Source of the DNA: a virus
IMG/VR virus record: IMGVR_UViG_3300015371_000929
Span: 1 to 43,530 of that record
DNA: 43,530 nt
Strand: one strand, 5' to 3'
Position 1 is the stretch's first letter. Each line of letters begins with the position of its first letter. Both the position numbers and the translations under genes were made by a program. Shown in pieces: positions 33,932-41,067 of the stretch. The notes under the pieces are model-generated. The model made no database searches. It was not told the DNA's origin and worked only from the letters and a program-made list of their open reading frames with translations.

Positions 33932-34270
33932 CTACGGCAGCTTCACTCCGGCACCGCGGCGGTGGTCGCGGAACCCCTCGAACCAGGCGAGCATGAAGTC
34001 TCGCACCATGCGTCCCAGCGCGGTGTCCTCGGGCATCCCGCCCTGGTACTCGACCGCCCGCCAGGCGAGCGTGGGGTAGTCCTCGGCGTCTACCAGCACG
34101 GAGCACAGCCGACAGGCCGTCCACCCTCCCTCGGAGGGCTGCTCGATCACGCGCTCCTCGCTCACGGCCACGAACATGTAGTCGTCGGCGGGGTAGTACA
34201 TGACCACGGGACGCTGCGAGCAGAAGTCGCACTTCGGGTCGCTCGGCAGGTCCGTCACCTCGATGCTCAC
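33932..34270 (-). CDS. Zinc-binding small protein (CxxC...CxxC)
   Basis: The 112-aa protein has CDFC (14-17) and ACRLC (about 52-56) around a YYPADDYMF strand, a pattern seen in small actinobacterial and actinophage proteins of unknown function. GTG 34270 overlaps the preceding stop (GTGA) and is preceded by CAGGAGGTGGTCGAA. It is the last gene before the 33826 terminator. Confidence 0.75.
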   Translation of the reverse strand: MSIEVTDLPSDPKCDFCSQRPVVMYYPADDYMFVAVSEERVIEQPSEGGWTACRLCSVLVDAEDYPTLAWRAVEYQGGMPEDTALGRMVRDFMLAWFEGFRDHRRGAGVKLP

Positions 34271-34416
34271 TTCGACCACCTCCTGTGTCCGTTGGTGCTG
34301 GGCTTCTCCTCCGACCGGCGGGTTCGCCGGTCGCTCACACCCATGAACAGGGCGAGCACGGCGACCGTGACGAGGCCACCGATGGCCCACCCGATCACCA
34401 GCCCGACCCAGAACAT
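34267..34416 (-). CDS. 49-aa single-span membrane protein
   Basis: The ORF encodes FWVGLVIGWAIGGLVTVAVLALFM, one long hydrophobic helix, then a basic tail ending RRWSK. The last codons are made from the ribosome box of the next gene. ATG 34416 overlaps the preceding stop (TGATG). Small one-span proteins of this type are common in actinophage early regions; role unknown. Confidence 0.65.
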   Translation of the reverse strand: MFWVGLVIGWAIGGLVTVAVLALFMGVSDRRTRRSEEKPSTNGHRRWSK

Positions 34417-34757
34417 CACAATGTCTCGCTGCGGAAGTAGGCCACGACGTACAGGTACCCGAAGCTCTTGTGCGGGTTGCCGATCACCCGGACCTGGGCG
34501 TCCTCGTACAGGATCCAGTCGAGCTCATCGCGGGGGGACATGGCCCCCCGGTCGGCCAGCTCCCGCGCCCTACGCCAGGGTGCGTCCCCCACGGTGTCCC
34601 GCAGGTGCGCGAGCAGCTCGTCCTTGCGTGGCCCGGTCGCATCCTGGCGATCCCACACCACGTCGTCCGGGTAGATGAGGCGTGCGCCCCACGCGGTGCG
34701 GACGTGCTTCGGCAGGCTCCACGTATGGCCCCACCGCAGGTCGATCTCGTCGCTCAC
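34416..34757 (-). CDS. Hypothetical early protein (113 aa)
   Basis: Mixed charged protein with a Trp-rich N terminus (LRWGHTWSLPKHV), a helical middle and strands at the end (VRVIGNPHKSFGYLYVVAYF). GTG start overlaps the preceding stop (GTGA) and its stop overlaps the membrane gene. No family is recognised. Confidence 0.7.
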   Translation of the reverse strand: MSDEIDLRWGHTWSLPKHVRTAWGARLIYPDDVVWDRQDATGPRKDELLAHLRDTVGDAPWRRARELADRGAMSPRDELDWILYEDAQVRVIGNPHKSFGYLYVVAYFRSETL

Positions 34758-35020
34758 TGTCCCTCCCCGTATCCGCCGGCGTAGGGGAACCCGCGATCCT
34801 CGAGCGATCCCACCCGTGCATCCCGCTCCTCGGCCTCGGCCACGTCGAGCGGGTCCGGCAGGAAGTCCACCCCGTCGTCCAGGCCGAGGCGCACGACGAG
34901 CGTTGCGCCGTAGTCCTTGACCGTGCAGCGTGGCGGGAGCGCGATCACCTGATCGGTGTCCACCTCCATGTGTCCGAGGCTGTTGCCGTTCGCGTCCTGC
35001 ACGTAGATGTCGATGCTCAT
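34754..35020 (-). CDS. Hypothetical early protein (88 aa)
   Basis: The protein starts MSIDIYVQDANGNSLGHMEV and continues with strands and an acidic C terminus ending GGYGEGQ. GAGGAGGAGGC precedes ATG 35020. It is coupled to both neighbours. Not recognised. Confidence 0.65.
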   Translation of the reverse strand: MSIDIYVQDANGNSLGHMEVDTDQVIALPPRCTVKDYGATLVVRLGLDDGVDFLPDPLDVAEAEERDARVGSLEDRGFPYAGGYGEGQ

Positions 35021-35073
35021 GCCTCCTCCTCGGTCATGGCGAGTTGCAGCACTCGCGCTGGGATGGACGGCAT
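35017..35073 (-). CDS. Candidate 18-aa coupled micro-ORF
   Basis: An 18-codon ORF (MPSIPARVLQLAMTEEEA) fills the gap between two genes exactly: its ATG overlaps the preceding stop (TGATG), its stop overlaps the next ATG (ATGA), and its last codons are the GAGGAGGAGG ribosome site of the next gene. It may serve only to carry ribosomes across the junction. Confidence 0.4.
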   Translation of the reverse strand: MPSIPARVLQLAMTEEEA

Positions 35074-35504
35074 CAGTTCTCCTCCGCGCCGGTGTTCTTC
35101 GGGTGCTTCTTCATCTCGTAGGTGATCTGATCCTCGGTCACGCCGTACGGGAACCGCATGGTCTTGGCCGAGTACTGCCCGTCCGTGTCCATGTGGATGC
35201 ACGCCAGCACCGCGATGGCCTCGTCCCGGATGATCTGCGCGTTGGCGATGATCCGGTTGCACTTCAACTCGAGCCCGTAGTAGTCGTCGTCCATCGTTTC
35301 CGCCCGGTACTCACCCTCGGGCGGCTCCACGCCGGGGAAGGCGTAGCTGAACGACGCCTTGTCCTCGTGCTCGATCGCGTCGCGCAGCTTCTCGGCGTCG
35401 ATCAGCAGCTCCCCCGCCGCGATCTGGAACTTGGTCCGCTCGGGGAAGTACGCGAACGTGCGATGGCACGTCGGGCACTCCGGGCGGCGTTCTTCTGCCA
35501 GCAT
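35073..35504 (-). CDS. Hypothetical early protein with CPTC knuckle (143 aa)
   Basis: The protein opens MLAEERRPECPTCHRTFAYF, a half zinc ribbon, followed by helical and mixed sequence with an acidic middle. ATG 35504 is fixed by CAGGAGGTGGTCGGA, the extended ribosome box. Not recognised. Confidence 0.7.
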   Translation of the reverse strand: MLAEERRPECPTCHRTFAYFPERTKFQIAAGELLIDAEKLRDAIEHEDKASFSYAFPGVEPPEGEYRAETMDDDYYGLELKCNRIIANAQIIRDEAIAVLACIHMDTDGQYSAKTMRFPYGVTEDQITYEMKKHPKNTGAEEN

Positions 35505-35581
35505 TCCGACCACCTCCTGTGAGCGGGTACCTCCCACTCCCGAGAGCCACGGACCAGCAGCCCATGACTCCCGAGCAGGGA

Positions 35582-35824
35582 CTACCCTGCTGCGATCTGC
35601 ACCATGAGCACGTCCGGGTCGCCGAGCGCCTCGACCGCGTGCTTGCTCACGTAGAGCGTGCCGACCACCGCCGGGTCCGACTGCCGACCCAGCTCCTCCT
35701 CGTAGACGACCTTGTTCTTCGTCTCACGCAGCCGTGTGAACGTGATCGCGTCCAGCACGAGGTTCGTGTCCGGCTCCTCCTCCGCCGCCTCCGGGGGCTT
35801 CGTCGCCGCTGCTGCTCTCGTCAT
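35582..35824 (-). CDS. Conserved small actinophage protein (80 aa)
   Basis: The C-terminal 50 residues read LRETKNKVVYEEELG, GTLYVSKHAVEALG and VLMVQI. A 'TKNtv.yeE...gtlYv.K..l' order is common in small actinophage early proteins of unknown function. GGAAGGGAGGTG precedes ATG 35824. The upstream gene overlaps it by about 100 bases in another frame. Confidence 0.7.
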   Translation of the reverse strand: MTRAAAATKPPEAAEEEPDTNLVLDAITFTRLRETKNKVVYEEELGRQSDPAVVGTLYVSKHAVEALGDPDVLMVQIAAG

Positions 35825-36092
35825 GTGTCACCTCCCTTCCGTTCGCCTTGGAGCACCGCTCCGGTGCGTCCCACACACACAGGCCGCACAGCAGGCAGAC
35901 CATCCCGTCCGCCTTGATCGGTGCCTTGCCGAGCTTGCTCAACATCCGGGTGCCGGTGATCCTGGCCCCGAATCCCTCCCGAGCGGAGATGTCAGCCGTG
36001 CAGCCTCCCCGCATCGTGCATGGGCGACGGTCGCCGACATGGGCGTCGGCCCGTCCCCAGGTGTGCGGGCGTTCCAGCCGTGGGCGGCCCAT
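35724..36092 (-). CDS. Cys-rich protein overlapping the next gene
   Basis: The ATG overlaps the preceding stop (TGATG), giving a 122-aa product. It has CTMRGGC near residue 25 and MVCLLCGLCVWDAPERC near 64-80, suggesting a zinc ribbon. The last ~33 residues (Gly/Ala/Arg-rich) lie wholly inside the next gene and look like out-of-frame sequence, so the true end may be affected by a frameshift, or the overlap is real. Confidence 0.5.
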   Translation of the reverse strand: MGRPRLERPHTWGRADAHVGDRRPCTMRGGCTADISAREGFGARITGTRMLSKLGKAPIKADGMVCLLCGLCVWDAPERCSKANGREVTHDESSSGDEAPGGGGGGAGHEPRAGRDHVHTAA

Positions 36093-36340
36093 CAGCGGGC
36101 CGTGATCCGCAGCAGATCGAACAGCAGCGAGCGGGTGTTCTCGATGCTGGCCTGGACCTCGGAGCGTGCCTCCGCTGCGGCCTCGACGAGCGCCTCCATC
36201 ACCTCGGGGAGACCCTGCTCCGTGTGCCTGTCACGGAGCCTGACCTCCCACACCGCCTGCTGGCAGTCGGCCAGGGCTATGAGTGCTGCGTTGATCGCCC
36301 CGACACCCCGGTCGGGGCTGGGGGACGGCGAATCCGTCAT
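36092..36340 (-). CDS. Helical early protein (82 aa)
   Basis: After a Ser/Pro-rich start the protein is almost entirely helical (AINAALIALADCQQAVWEV, EVMEALVEAAAEARSEVQASI), likely a coiled coil. ATG 36340 has AGGAGGTGGTCGCACC upstream and lies behind one of the repeated promoter blocks. It is the first gene of its transcription unit. Not recognised. Confidence 0.7.
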   Translation of the reverse strand: MTDSPSPSPDRGVGAINAALIALADCQQAVWEVRLRDRHTEQGLPEVMEALVEAAAEARSEVQASIENTRSLLFDLLRITAR

Positions 36341-36374
36341 GGTGCGACCACCTCCTGTGTTGGGGACCGGCAGC

Positions 36375-36420
36375 AGCATCGAAGCCGCCGATCCGATCCG
36401 TCAAGGTCCACGGGGGTGAG
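36375..36420 (-). promoter_or_regulatory. Repeated early promoter block, copy 1
   Basis: On the leftward strand CTCACC, three bases, then GTGGACCTTGACG ends with the -35 TTGACG (36399-36404); 18 bp later comes GATGCT (36375-36380) as a weak -10. The upstream block is shared with copies at 39561-39582 and 41880-41901. It faces the gene starting at 36340. Confidence 0.65.
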
Positions 36421-36445
36421 GCCGGATTGCCCCACCCCCCTCACC
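36415..36445 (-). terminator. Hairpin before promoter copy 1
   Basis: GGTGAGG (36415-36421) and CCTCACC (36439-36445) form a 7-bp stem just after the stop at 36459. One arm overlaps the upstream edge of the next promoter block, so the end of one unit and the start of the next are fused. No T-tract follows. Confidence 0.45.
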
Positions 36446-36458
36446 TGATCGTGATGCC

Positions 36459-36545
36459 CTACCGCTGCGGGGCGAACAGCAGCAGGTAGCCGACGATGAA
36501 CGCCAGGATCACGAGCCCGACGACGAGCCAGCCCTCGCGCCTCAT
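36459..36545 (-). CDS. 28-aa single-span membrane peptide
   Basis: MRREGW then a long hydrophobic helix (VVGLVILAFIVGYLLLF) and APQR. ATG 36545 overlaps the stop of the secreted-protein gene (ATGA), which favours this start over a longer reading. It may partner the secreted protein. Confidence 0.55.
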   Translation of the reverse strand: MRREGWLVVGLVILAFIVGYLLLFAPQR

Positions 36546-37072
36546 TCCTGGCCCCGCTTCCACGACCATGTGCTCGTCGACCCGCCTGCCACAGCCCGCA
36601 CGGAGAGCCATGCGAGCACGTCCGGGCAGTACCACGTCAGGCACCAGTGGAACTTCGCCTGGCGCCAGCGGTACGCATACGTGGACGTGAGCGGGAACCC
36701 GTCATTGATCGAGCCCACGATCCCGTCGTACTGCCAGGGTCCACTCGTGGTGGCGTGGGTGAACACCTTGAAGTACGTCAGCCCGGTGAGCGGCTTCCAG
36801 CACTTGTGCGCCTCCATCACGAAGCGCCAGAGCTGGTCCCCGAACACGTTGTAGCCAGCGATGAACCACGCATCCCAGGCGCTCCCGTACTCGCAGACCC
36901 CGGTGGTCCCCGCCTGGTCGAGCGTCTTGTCGAACGGCACGGCGTCCCCCGAGCGGGTGGACGCGAGGTCGTACGCCTCCGCGCCCGGTGGTGGTGCCTC
37001 CGCGCTGGCCGGCGGGGGGGTGATCCCCCCCACCAGCAGCGCGACGCCGATTGCCAGCAGCGTCTTACGCAT
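36542..37072 (-). CDS. Secreted protein encoded in the early arm
   Basis: The 176-aa protein has a clear signal peptide (MRKTLLAIGVALLVGGITPP, cleavage after ASA near 24). The mature part has a Pro-rich start and a Trp/Tyr-rich domain with four Cys (GVCEYG, HKCWKP, HWCLTWYC) that could form two disulphides. Exported phage proteins of early or middle class can block superinfection or act on the envelope; that is inference. It is followed by a coupled one-span peptide. No family is recognised. Confidence 0.7.
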   Translation of the reverse strand: MRKTLLAIGVALLVGGITPPPASAEAPPPGAEAYDLASTRSGDAVPFDKTLDQAGTTGVCEYGSAWDAWFIAGYNVFGDQLWRFVMEAHKCWKPLTGLTYFKVFTHATTSGPWQYDGIVGSINDGFPLTSTYAYRWRQAKFHWCLTWYCPDVLAWLSVRAVAGGSTSTWSWKRGQE

Positions 37073-37085
37073 GTGTCTGTCCTCC

Positions 37086-37496
37086 CTACTCGCCGAACGG
37101 CTTGCCGTTCAGCAGCGTGTGGAGCGGCGTGCCCTTGTCGAGCGCGTCGAACCACTCCTGGGGCAGGTCGGCATCCTCGGAGCCGTCCGCTGACTCGCCC
37201 ATGATGAGCATGTTGCCGACGACCCCGACATCTGCGCCGGGGTACGCCGTGCGGTACAGGATCGAGCCGAGGTCGTTCATGGGCAGCCCTTCGAGCAGCC
37301 CCTCCTCGTTCACCCAGCCGTGGACGCCGGGTGCGAGCTGGATGGCCTCGATCAGCCCGCCCACCGCGGCCTGCAACTCCTCAAGCGAGTTGGCCTCGTA
37401 GACCTCCTTGCCCGTGCGGATCTGGGTGGCGATCACGGTGCCGCCCACCTCGATGTCACGGACCCGCTCGCAGCGGATCAGGATGCCCTTACTCAT
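37086..37496 (-). CDS. DUF3846-like protein
   Basis: The 136-aa product has the DUF3846 pattern: LQAAVGGLIEAIQLAPG near 41-57, then VNEEGLLEGLPMNDLGSILY near 62-81 and VVGNMLIMG. This family is widespread in phages and plasmids of Gram-positive bacteria; its function is unknown. Its start overlaps the preceding stop by eight bases (ATGAGTAA). Confidence 0.75.
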   Translation of the reverse strand: MSKGILIRCERVRDIEVGGTVIATQIRTGKEVYEANSLEELQAAVGGLIEAIQLAPGVHGWVNEEGLLEGLPMNDLGSILYRTAYPGADVGVVGNMLIMGESADGSEDADLPQEWFDALDKGTPLHTLLNGKPFGE

Positions 37497-37746
37497 GCGC
37501 TGTCCCCCCCTCCTCCACCGGGCGGATCTTCCGCCCGGTCTGTGTGACCACCTCCGCGATTGCGATGGTGGTGCCCGAGTCCCATTCCTGGGCGTCGAGC
37601 AGACGATGGATCAGGTCCATCGCGTCCGTGTCCGGCGGCGGTAGCTCGTCGTGACGCCGCTCAGTGAGCGTGTCGAGCGCGTCCGCGATCCGGCGCACGT
37701 CTGCGAGGAACATGCCCTCGTTCCGGTTGCCCGTGTCGAACGTCAT
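37489..37746 (-). CDS. Hypothetical early protein (85 aa)
   Basis: The protein begins MTFDTGNRNEGMFLADVRRI, has a helix (ADALDTLTERRHDEL) and an acidic C terminus. ATG 37746 overlaps the clamp stop (ATGA), so it is made together with the clamp. Not recognised. Confidence 0.65.
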   Translation of the reverse strand: MTFDTGNRNEGMFLADVRRIADALDTLTERRHDELPPPDTDAMDLIHRLLDAQEWDSGTTIAIAEVVTQTGRKIRPVEEGGTAHE

Positions 37747-39242
37747 TCCTCGTCCCCTTCCTTGAGCCAGCAGCGGTGCGGGGCCCCCGTCGTCCCATCG
37801 ACCCCGGCGTACGTGACCACCTCCTCGCATGTGCAGCACTCGTAGCCGTCCGCCCCGAGGTCGGGCTGCCAGCCCAGCTCTCGGAAGGCGTGGCGACCGA
37901 TGTAGATGAGGTCGCCCTCGTCGTCGTCGTCGTCGGCCTCACCGGGAGCGACGGCGACCGGCTCGTCGTCGTCGTCCAGGTCCACGTACTCGTCGAGCGC
38001 CTCCTCCTCGGCGTCGCCGTCACTCTCGGGCCGCAGGTACGGCCCGTCCTGCACGTAGGCCGTCGGCTCCCGCACTACGCCCTCCTCCGGGCCGGGTGGC
38101 GGTGGCATCGTCGGACGTGGCGCGGGTGTCGTCGGTGGCGGCTCCACCGGCATACGGATCGGCATGACGAGCGCCACCGCGCCCTTGCCCCGGAGCACGA
38201 GCGGCTTCACCCCGTCCTGCACCCGGATCGACGCCGACGGGACTGCCACCAGCGCCTTGTGGAGCAGCTCCGGGTTCACCACGAGGTCGAGCGGCTGGCC
38301 GTTGCCCTCGAACACGCCGGGGATCATCCGGCTGACCGCGGCCACCGCGCCCTTGGCCTCCACCTCGATCTCGCCGTTCAGGTGGAACTCCATCCGCTCG
38401 GCGCGGAGCTTGCGAGCGGCGTCGACCACATCGCGCAGCTCGGCGATGCTCAGGTCCAGGGCGTATCCCTGATCGGGCTCCGGCATGAGCTGCCGCCAGT
38501 TGGGGAACTCCCCGTCCACCGTGCGGGTCACGAACGTCCAGCGCGCGTGCCGGAACCACAGCCACGTCCACCGGCTCGCCTTCTCGTTGGGCCGCTCCTT
38601 GGACAGCGAGAGCGTGACCGGACCCTCCTCGCCCTTGAGGAGCTTCACGAGGATCGCCACCGCACCGGCAGGAAGGATCAGCGGATCGGGGTGCGACAGC
38701 GTGGCGTGCGGGACGTCGATGGCGGCGAGCCAGAACGAGTCCGTGGCGACGAGCCGCATCCCCACCTGGGGGTCGTTGAGCATCGACAGCCCGTTCAGCG
38801 TGGGCCGGTAGGCATCCTTGCTCATCGCCAGCGCGGCCCTCGCCAGGCAGTCGAGGAACGACGGCGCCCGGAGCTTGCCGACCGACGCGCCGGCGCCGGG
38901 CTGCTTCGGCCAGTCGGCGAGCTTGAGGCCGGGGCACGTCACGTCCCCGACCCGCATCCCCGGACCATCCGGCAGCACGTCCACGAACGTCTGCTTCTGG
39001 GCCTTGAGCGCGTCGATCACGGCCTTGCCGTGGACCAGGCGCTCGAAGCCCTCGCTGGCCTCGGTGTAGATGCGCTGCTCGATGCGCTGCTCCCCGTTCG
39101 TGGCCTCCAACCGGAGCGACCCGTGCGGGGCGTGGGAGAACAGGATGCCCTCCATCGCAGGCACCGCGGAGTACTGCTTCGACGCGGCCATCCCGACGCG
39201 GGAAACGGCGTCGAGCAGGCGCTTACGGTCGATGTGAAACAC
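37743..39242 (-). CDS. dnaN: DnaN-like sliding clamp with acidic, Cys-rich C-terminal extension
   Basis: Residues 1-364 follow the bacterial beta clamp: AVSRVGMAASKQYSAVPAME opening, KLRAPSFLDCLARAALAMS at domain 2, ATDSFWLAA, VDGEFPNWRQLMP at domain 3 and a C-terminal VMPIRM (359-364) in place of the usual MPMRL. Residues 365-499 are extra: a Pro linker, a highly acidic stretch (EYVDLDDDDE, ADDDDDEGD) and a possible zinc finger (C469, C470, C472, H489, C491). Clamps tether polymerases to DNA. As no phage polymerase is seen, it may recruit host Pol III or act as a platform for other proteins. GTG 39242 has GGGAGGTGG upstream. Confidence 0.85.
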   Translation of the reverse strand: MFHIDRKRLLDAVSRVGMAASKQYSAVPAMEGILFSHAPHGSLRLEATNGEQRIEQRIYTEASEGFERLVHGKAVIDALKAQKQTFVDVLPDGPGMRVGDVTCPGLKLADWPKQPGAGASVGKLRAPSFLDCLARAALAMSKDAYRPTLNGLSMLNDPQVGMRLVATDSFWLAAIDVPHATLSHPDPLILPAGAVAILVKLLKGEEGPVTLSLSKERPNEKASRWTWLWFRHARWTFVTRTVDGEFPNWRQLMPEPDQGYALDLSIAELRDVVDAARKLRAERMEFHLNGEIEVEAKGAVAAVSRMIPGVFEGNGQPLDLVVNPELLHKALVAVPSASIRVQDGVKPLVLRGKGAVALVMPIRMPVEPPPTTPAPRPTMPPPPGPEEGVVREPTAYVQDGPYLRPESDGDAEEEALDEYVDLDDDDEPVAVAPGEADDDDDEGDLIYIGRHAFRELGWQPDLGADGYECCTCEEVVTYAGVDGTTGAPHRCWLKEGDEE

Positions 39243-39486
39243 GGTCCACCTCCCTCGTGTAGTCGATGGCAGCGGCCACGTAGGGCGCAGCCATCTCGTG
39301 CTGGCGGATGAGTTGCTGGACACGCTCCTTGCCGCGTGCCAGAGCGGCCCGTCCCGCCACCTCGGTGCGAGGGACACGGGAGAACCGCTCGTGCAGGAGC
39401 TTCTCGATCTCCTGCAAGCGAACGAGCTGCACGTCGAACATGGCGAGCAGCTCCTCGCCGGTGTGTGTCACCGGCGTCGTCCTCAT
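39223..39486 (-). CDS. Helical early protein upstream of the clamp (87 aa)
   Basis: Apart from a short N terminus the protein is helical (EELLAMFDVQLVRLQEIEKLL, AALARGKERVQQLIRQHE). ATG 39486 has CAGGAGGTGGTCGGT upstream. It is first in the unit behind promoter copy 2 and overlaps the clamp start by 20 bases, suggesting joint expression. Not recognised. Confidence 0.7.
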   Translation of the reverse strand: MRTTPVTHTGEELLAMFDVQLVRLQEIEKLLHERFSRVPRTEVAGRAALARGKERVQQLIRQHEMAAPYVAAAIDYTREVDRVSHRP

Positions 39487-39537
39487 ACCGACCACCTCCT
39501 GTGCGCTCCCTACCGGGCCATCCGGCGGGGCTGCGGC

Positions 39538-39582
39538 AGACTGGCCGCACCGACCAGCGGCGTCAAGGTCCACGCCGGTGAG
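39538..39582 (-). promoter_or_regulatory. Repeated early promoter block, copy 2
   Basis: GTGGACCTTGACG with CTCACC three bases upstream (39561-39582), then 17 bp and CAGTCT (39538-39543). The leader continues with GCAGCC...CCGGATGGCCCGG, shared with the 41803 unit, before the AGGAGGTGGTCG box. It drives the clamp unit. Confidence 0.7.
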
Positions 39583-39614
39583 CCGGTTCGATGCTGTTGC
39601 GCTCAGCACCAGGA

Positions 39615-39638
39615 GCCACTCGGGATGAGGCGAGTGGC
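39615..39638 (-). terminator. Hairpin before promoter copy 2
   Basis: GCCACTCG (39615-39622) and CGAGTGGC (39631-39638) form a perfect 8-bp stem with an 8-nt loop, between the stop at 39673 and the next promoter. A small CCGAT/ATCGG hairpin (39647-39659) lies beside it. No T-tract. Confidence 0.6.
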
Positions 39639-39672
39639 CCCCGCTACCGATGCAATCGGCAGCTCCCCCCGG

Positions 39673-39930
39673 CTAGGCTCCCCCTCTCAGCACAGCTTGA
39701 GTGGCGTATGCCTCGTCCACGGGCCATGAGACTGTTCCCGTGACAAGCCCGGAGGCAGCCATCGAGGCTGCCTCCACGTCGGGGGTGGTCACGAACACCT
39801 CGTGCTCGTCGTTGCGGTCGATCATGCGGAAGGCCACGCTGATCCTGGCCGATACCCGCCCACGGGCGTCACGCAGGATCGTGACGGAGCGGATGGGACA
39901 GGACACCATGCCCGAGCGTCGGCGCTCCAC
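39673..39930 (-). CDS. Hypothetical early protein (85 aa)
   Basis: A beta-rich protein (IRSVTILRDARGRVSARISVAFR, HEVFVTTPDVEAASMAASG). GTG 39930 is chosen because GAGGAGGTGTGGTGA lies before it, close to the extended ribosome box; ATG 39909 is possible. Not recognised. It ends the unit before the 39615 hairpin. Confidence 0.65.
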   Translation of the reverse strand: MERRRSGMVSCPIRSVTILRDARGRVSARISVAFRMIDRNDEHEVFVTTPDVEAASMAASGLVTGTVSWPVDEAYATQAVLRGGA

Positions 39931-39931
39931 C

Positions 39932-40144
39932 TCACCACACCTCCTCGTAGCTCTCGCCTGCATACGTGGGGTCGAAGCCCTCCGGCCCCTCGTCCCGGTA
40001 GCCGGATTCCTTCCAGCACGGGTCGCAGTATCGCCCCGCATACAGCCCGAGCGAGTAGCGTTCCTCGATCCCCGCCTGGGGGTGCGTGCCGTTGGTCCGG
40101 TCGCACGTCCCCGAGCAGCGCCATTCCTCCCACGGCCTAGCCAT
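39932..40144 (-). CDS. Cys-rich small protein (70 aa)
   Basis: Two Cys pairs, RCSGTC near 9-14 and YCDPC near 39-43, suggest a zinc ribbon; the C terminus is acidic. ATG 40144 overlaps the preceding stop by eight bases (ATGGCTAG). Not recognised. Confidence 0.65.
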   Translation of the reverse strand: MARPWEEWRCSGTCDRTNGTHPQAGIEERYSLGLYAGRYCDPCWKESGYRDEGPEGFDPTYAGESYEEVW

Positions 40145-40319
40145 TGGTGAACCCCCTCCCTCCGCAGGACCGGCATGGCTCCGTCCGGTCGAACGGGTTG
40201 CGCCCGGTCGAGCCGCAGGCCCGGCAGGGTTCCTCGTTGTGCAGGTCCGTGCAGGACCGGGCGCCGGCCTCGTCCGGGTGCAGCCCGTGATGGCGGCACA
40301 GCCACATCTCGAGCGCCAT
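40137..40319 (-). CDS. Small DnaJ-finger-like zinc protein (60 aa)
   Basis: The C-terminal half carries CRACGSTGRNP and CRSCGGRGF, two CxxCxGxG-type motifs like those of the DnaJ zinc domain. There is no J domain, so this is an isolated finger. ATG 40319 overlaps the preceding stop. Function unknown. Confidence 0.7.
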   Translation of the reverse strand: MALEMWLCRHHGLHPDEAGARSCTDLHNEEPCRACGSTGRNPFDRTEPCRSCGGRGFTNG

Positions 40320-40600
40320 CAGGCATCCACCCCCTTGCCCACGGTGCCCTTGATCGCGGCCTCGGCGCTGCGGCGGGTGCCGGTGCCGGGCGGCGTGCGC
40401 CGGTACAGCTCGTTGAGCATCGAGCGCTGGTACTCGGTCACGGCATCGAACAGCAGCGCCCCGGTGCGCTGGGCCTCCCGCTTCGCCTCGGCCATGCCCT
40501 CGGTGCCTCCGGGCATGGAGTTCACGTCGTCGCGGAGCTTGTCCACCCGACGCAACATGCCGGTGATCTGCTCAAGTGCGTCGACCATCGGTGATACCAT
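40319..40600 (-). CDS. Helical early protein (93 aa)
   Basis: Helical sequence (ALEQITGMLRRVDKLRDDVN, GMAEAKREAQRTGALLFDAV) followed by a basic tail. ATG 40600 overlaps the DUF6197 gene's stop (TGATG). Not recognised. Confidence 0.65.
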   Translation of the reverse strand: MVSPMVDALEQITGMLRRVDKLRDDVNSMPGGTEGMAEAKREAQRTGALLFDAVTEYQRSMLNELYRRTPPGTGTRRSAEAAIKGTVGKGVDA

Positions 40601-41067
40601 CACTCGCCTCCCAGAAGTCCAGCGATCTCGGTGAGCGTGTCCGCCATCCGAACCTCGGCTTTGCGCTCCTTGACCGACCCCGGCTTGCTCCATCCGTGCG
40701 GCCCCATGGCCTCCTTCACGAACGAGATGGCGTCGGGCCCGTCCAGGCAGTACCCGTCGTTCCACTCCGAGATCGACTGCGCCTCGTGGTACAGCGCCGT
40801 GCGGTGCAGCCGCTCGTACAGCCCCTCGGTCCAGTTCTCGTGGTACTCCCCGTATGCCGACGCGATGGCGTCGGCCTCGGACTCCACGCGGCGCACGGCG
40901 CCGAGCAGGCAGAACCACCGGGCGTCCGGCGAGGCCGGAGCCACCCCGACCCTGCCGTAGCGGGAGTCGATGCGCTGCGCCAGATCGCGCCGGCACCACC
41001 CCCTTTCCAGCACCTCGACGACGCGCTCCGCGGCGAGCTGCGTCTGGGTCTCGAACGAGTACGTCAT
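40600..41067 (-). CDS. DUF6197-like protein
   Basis: The 155-aa protein fits the DUF6197 layout: AAERVVEVLERGWCRRDLAQ, then WFCLLGAVRRVESEADAI, a middle helix, and ISEWNDGYCLD before a last helix. The family is found mainly in actinobacteria and their phages; function is unknown. ATG 41067 is fixed by CAGGAGGTGGTCGC directly before it and overlaps the preceding stop (ATGA). Confidence 0.75.
   Translation of the reverse strand: MTYSFETQTQLAAERVVEVLERGWCRRDLAQRIDSRYGRVGVAPASPDARWFCLLGAVRRVESEADAIASAYGEYHENWTEGLYERLHRTALYHEAQSISEWNDGYCLDGPDAISFVKEAMGPHGWSKPGSVKERKAEVRMADTLTEIAGLLGGE

Noticed and set aside
37816-37830. GAGGAGGTGGTC, a copy of the extended ribosome box
   Set aside because: It lies inside the clamp gene and encodes EEVV; no start codon or gene follows.
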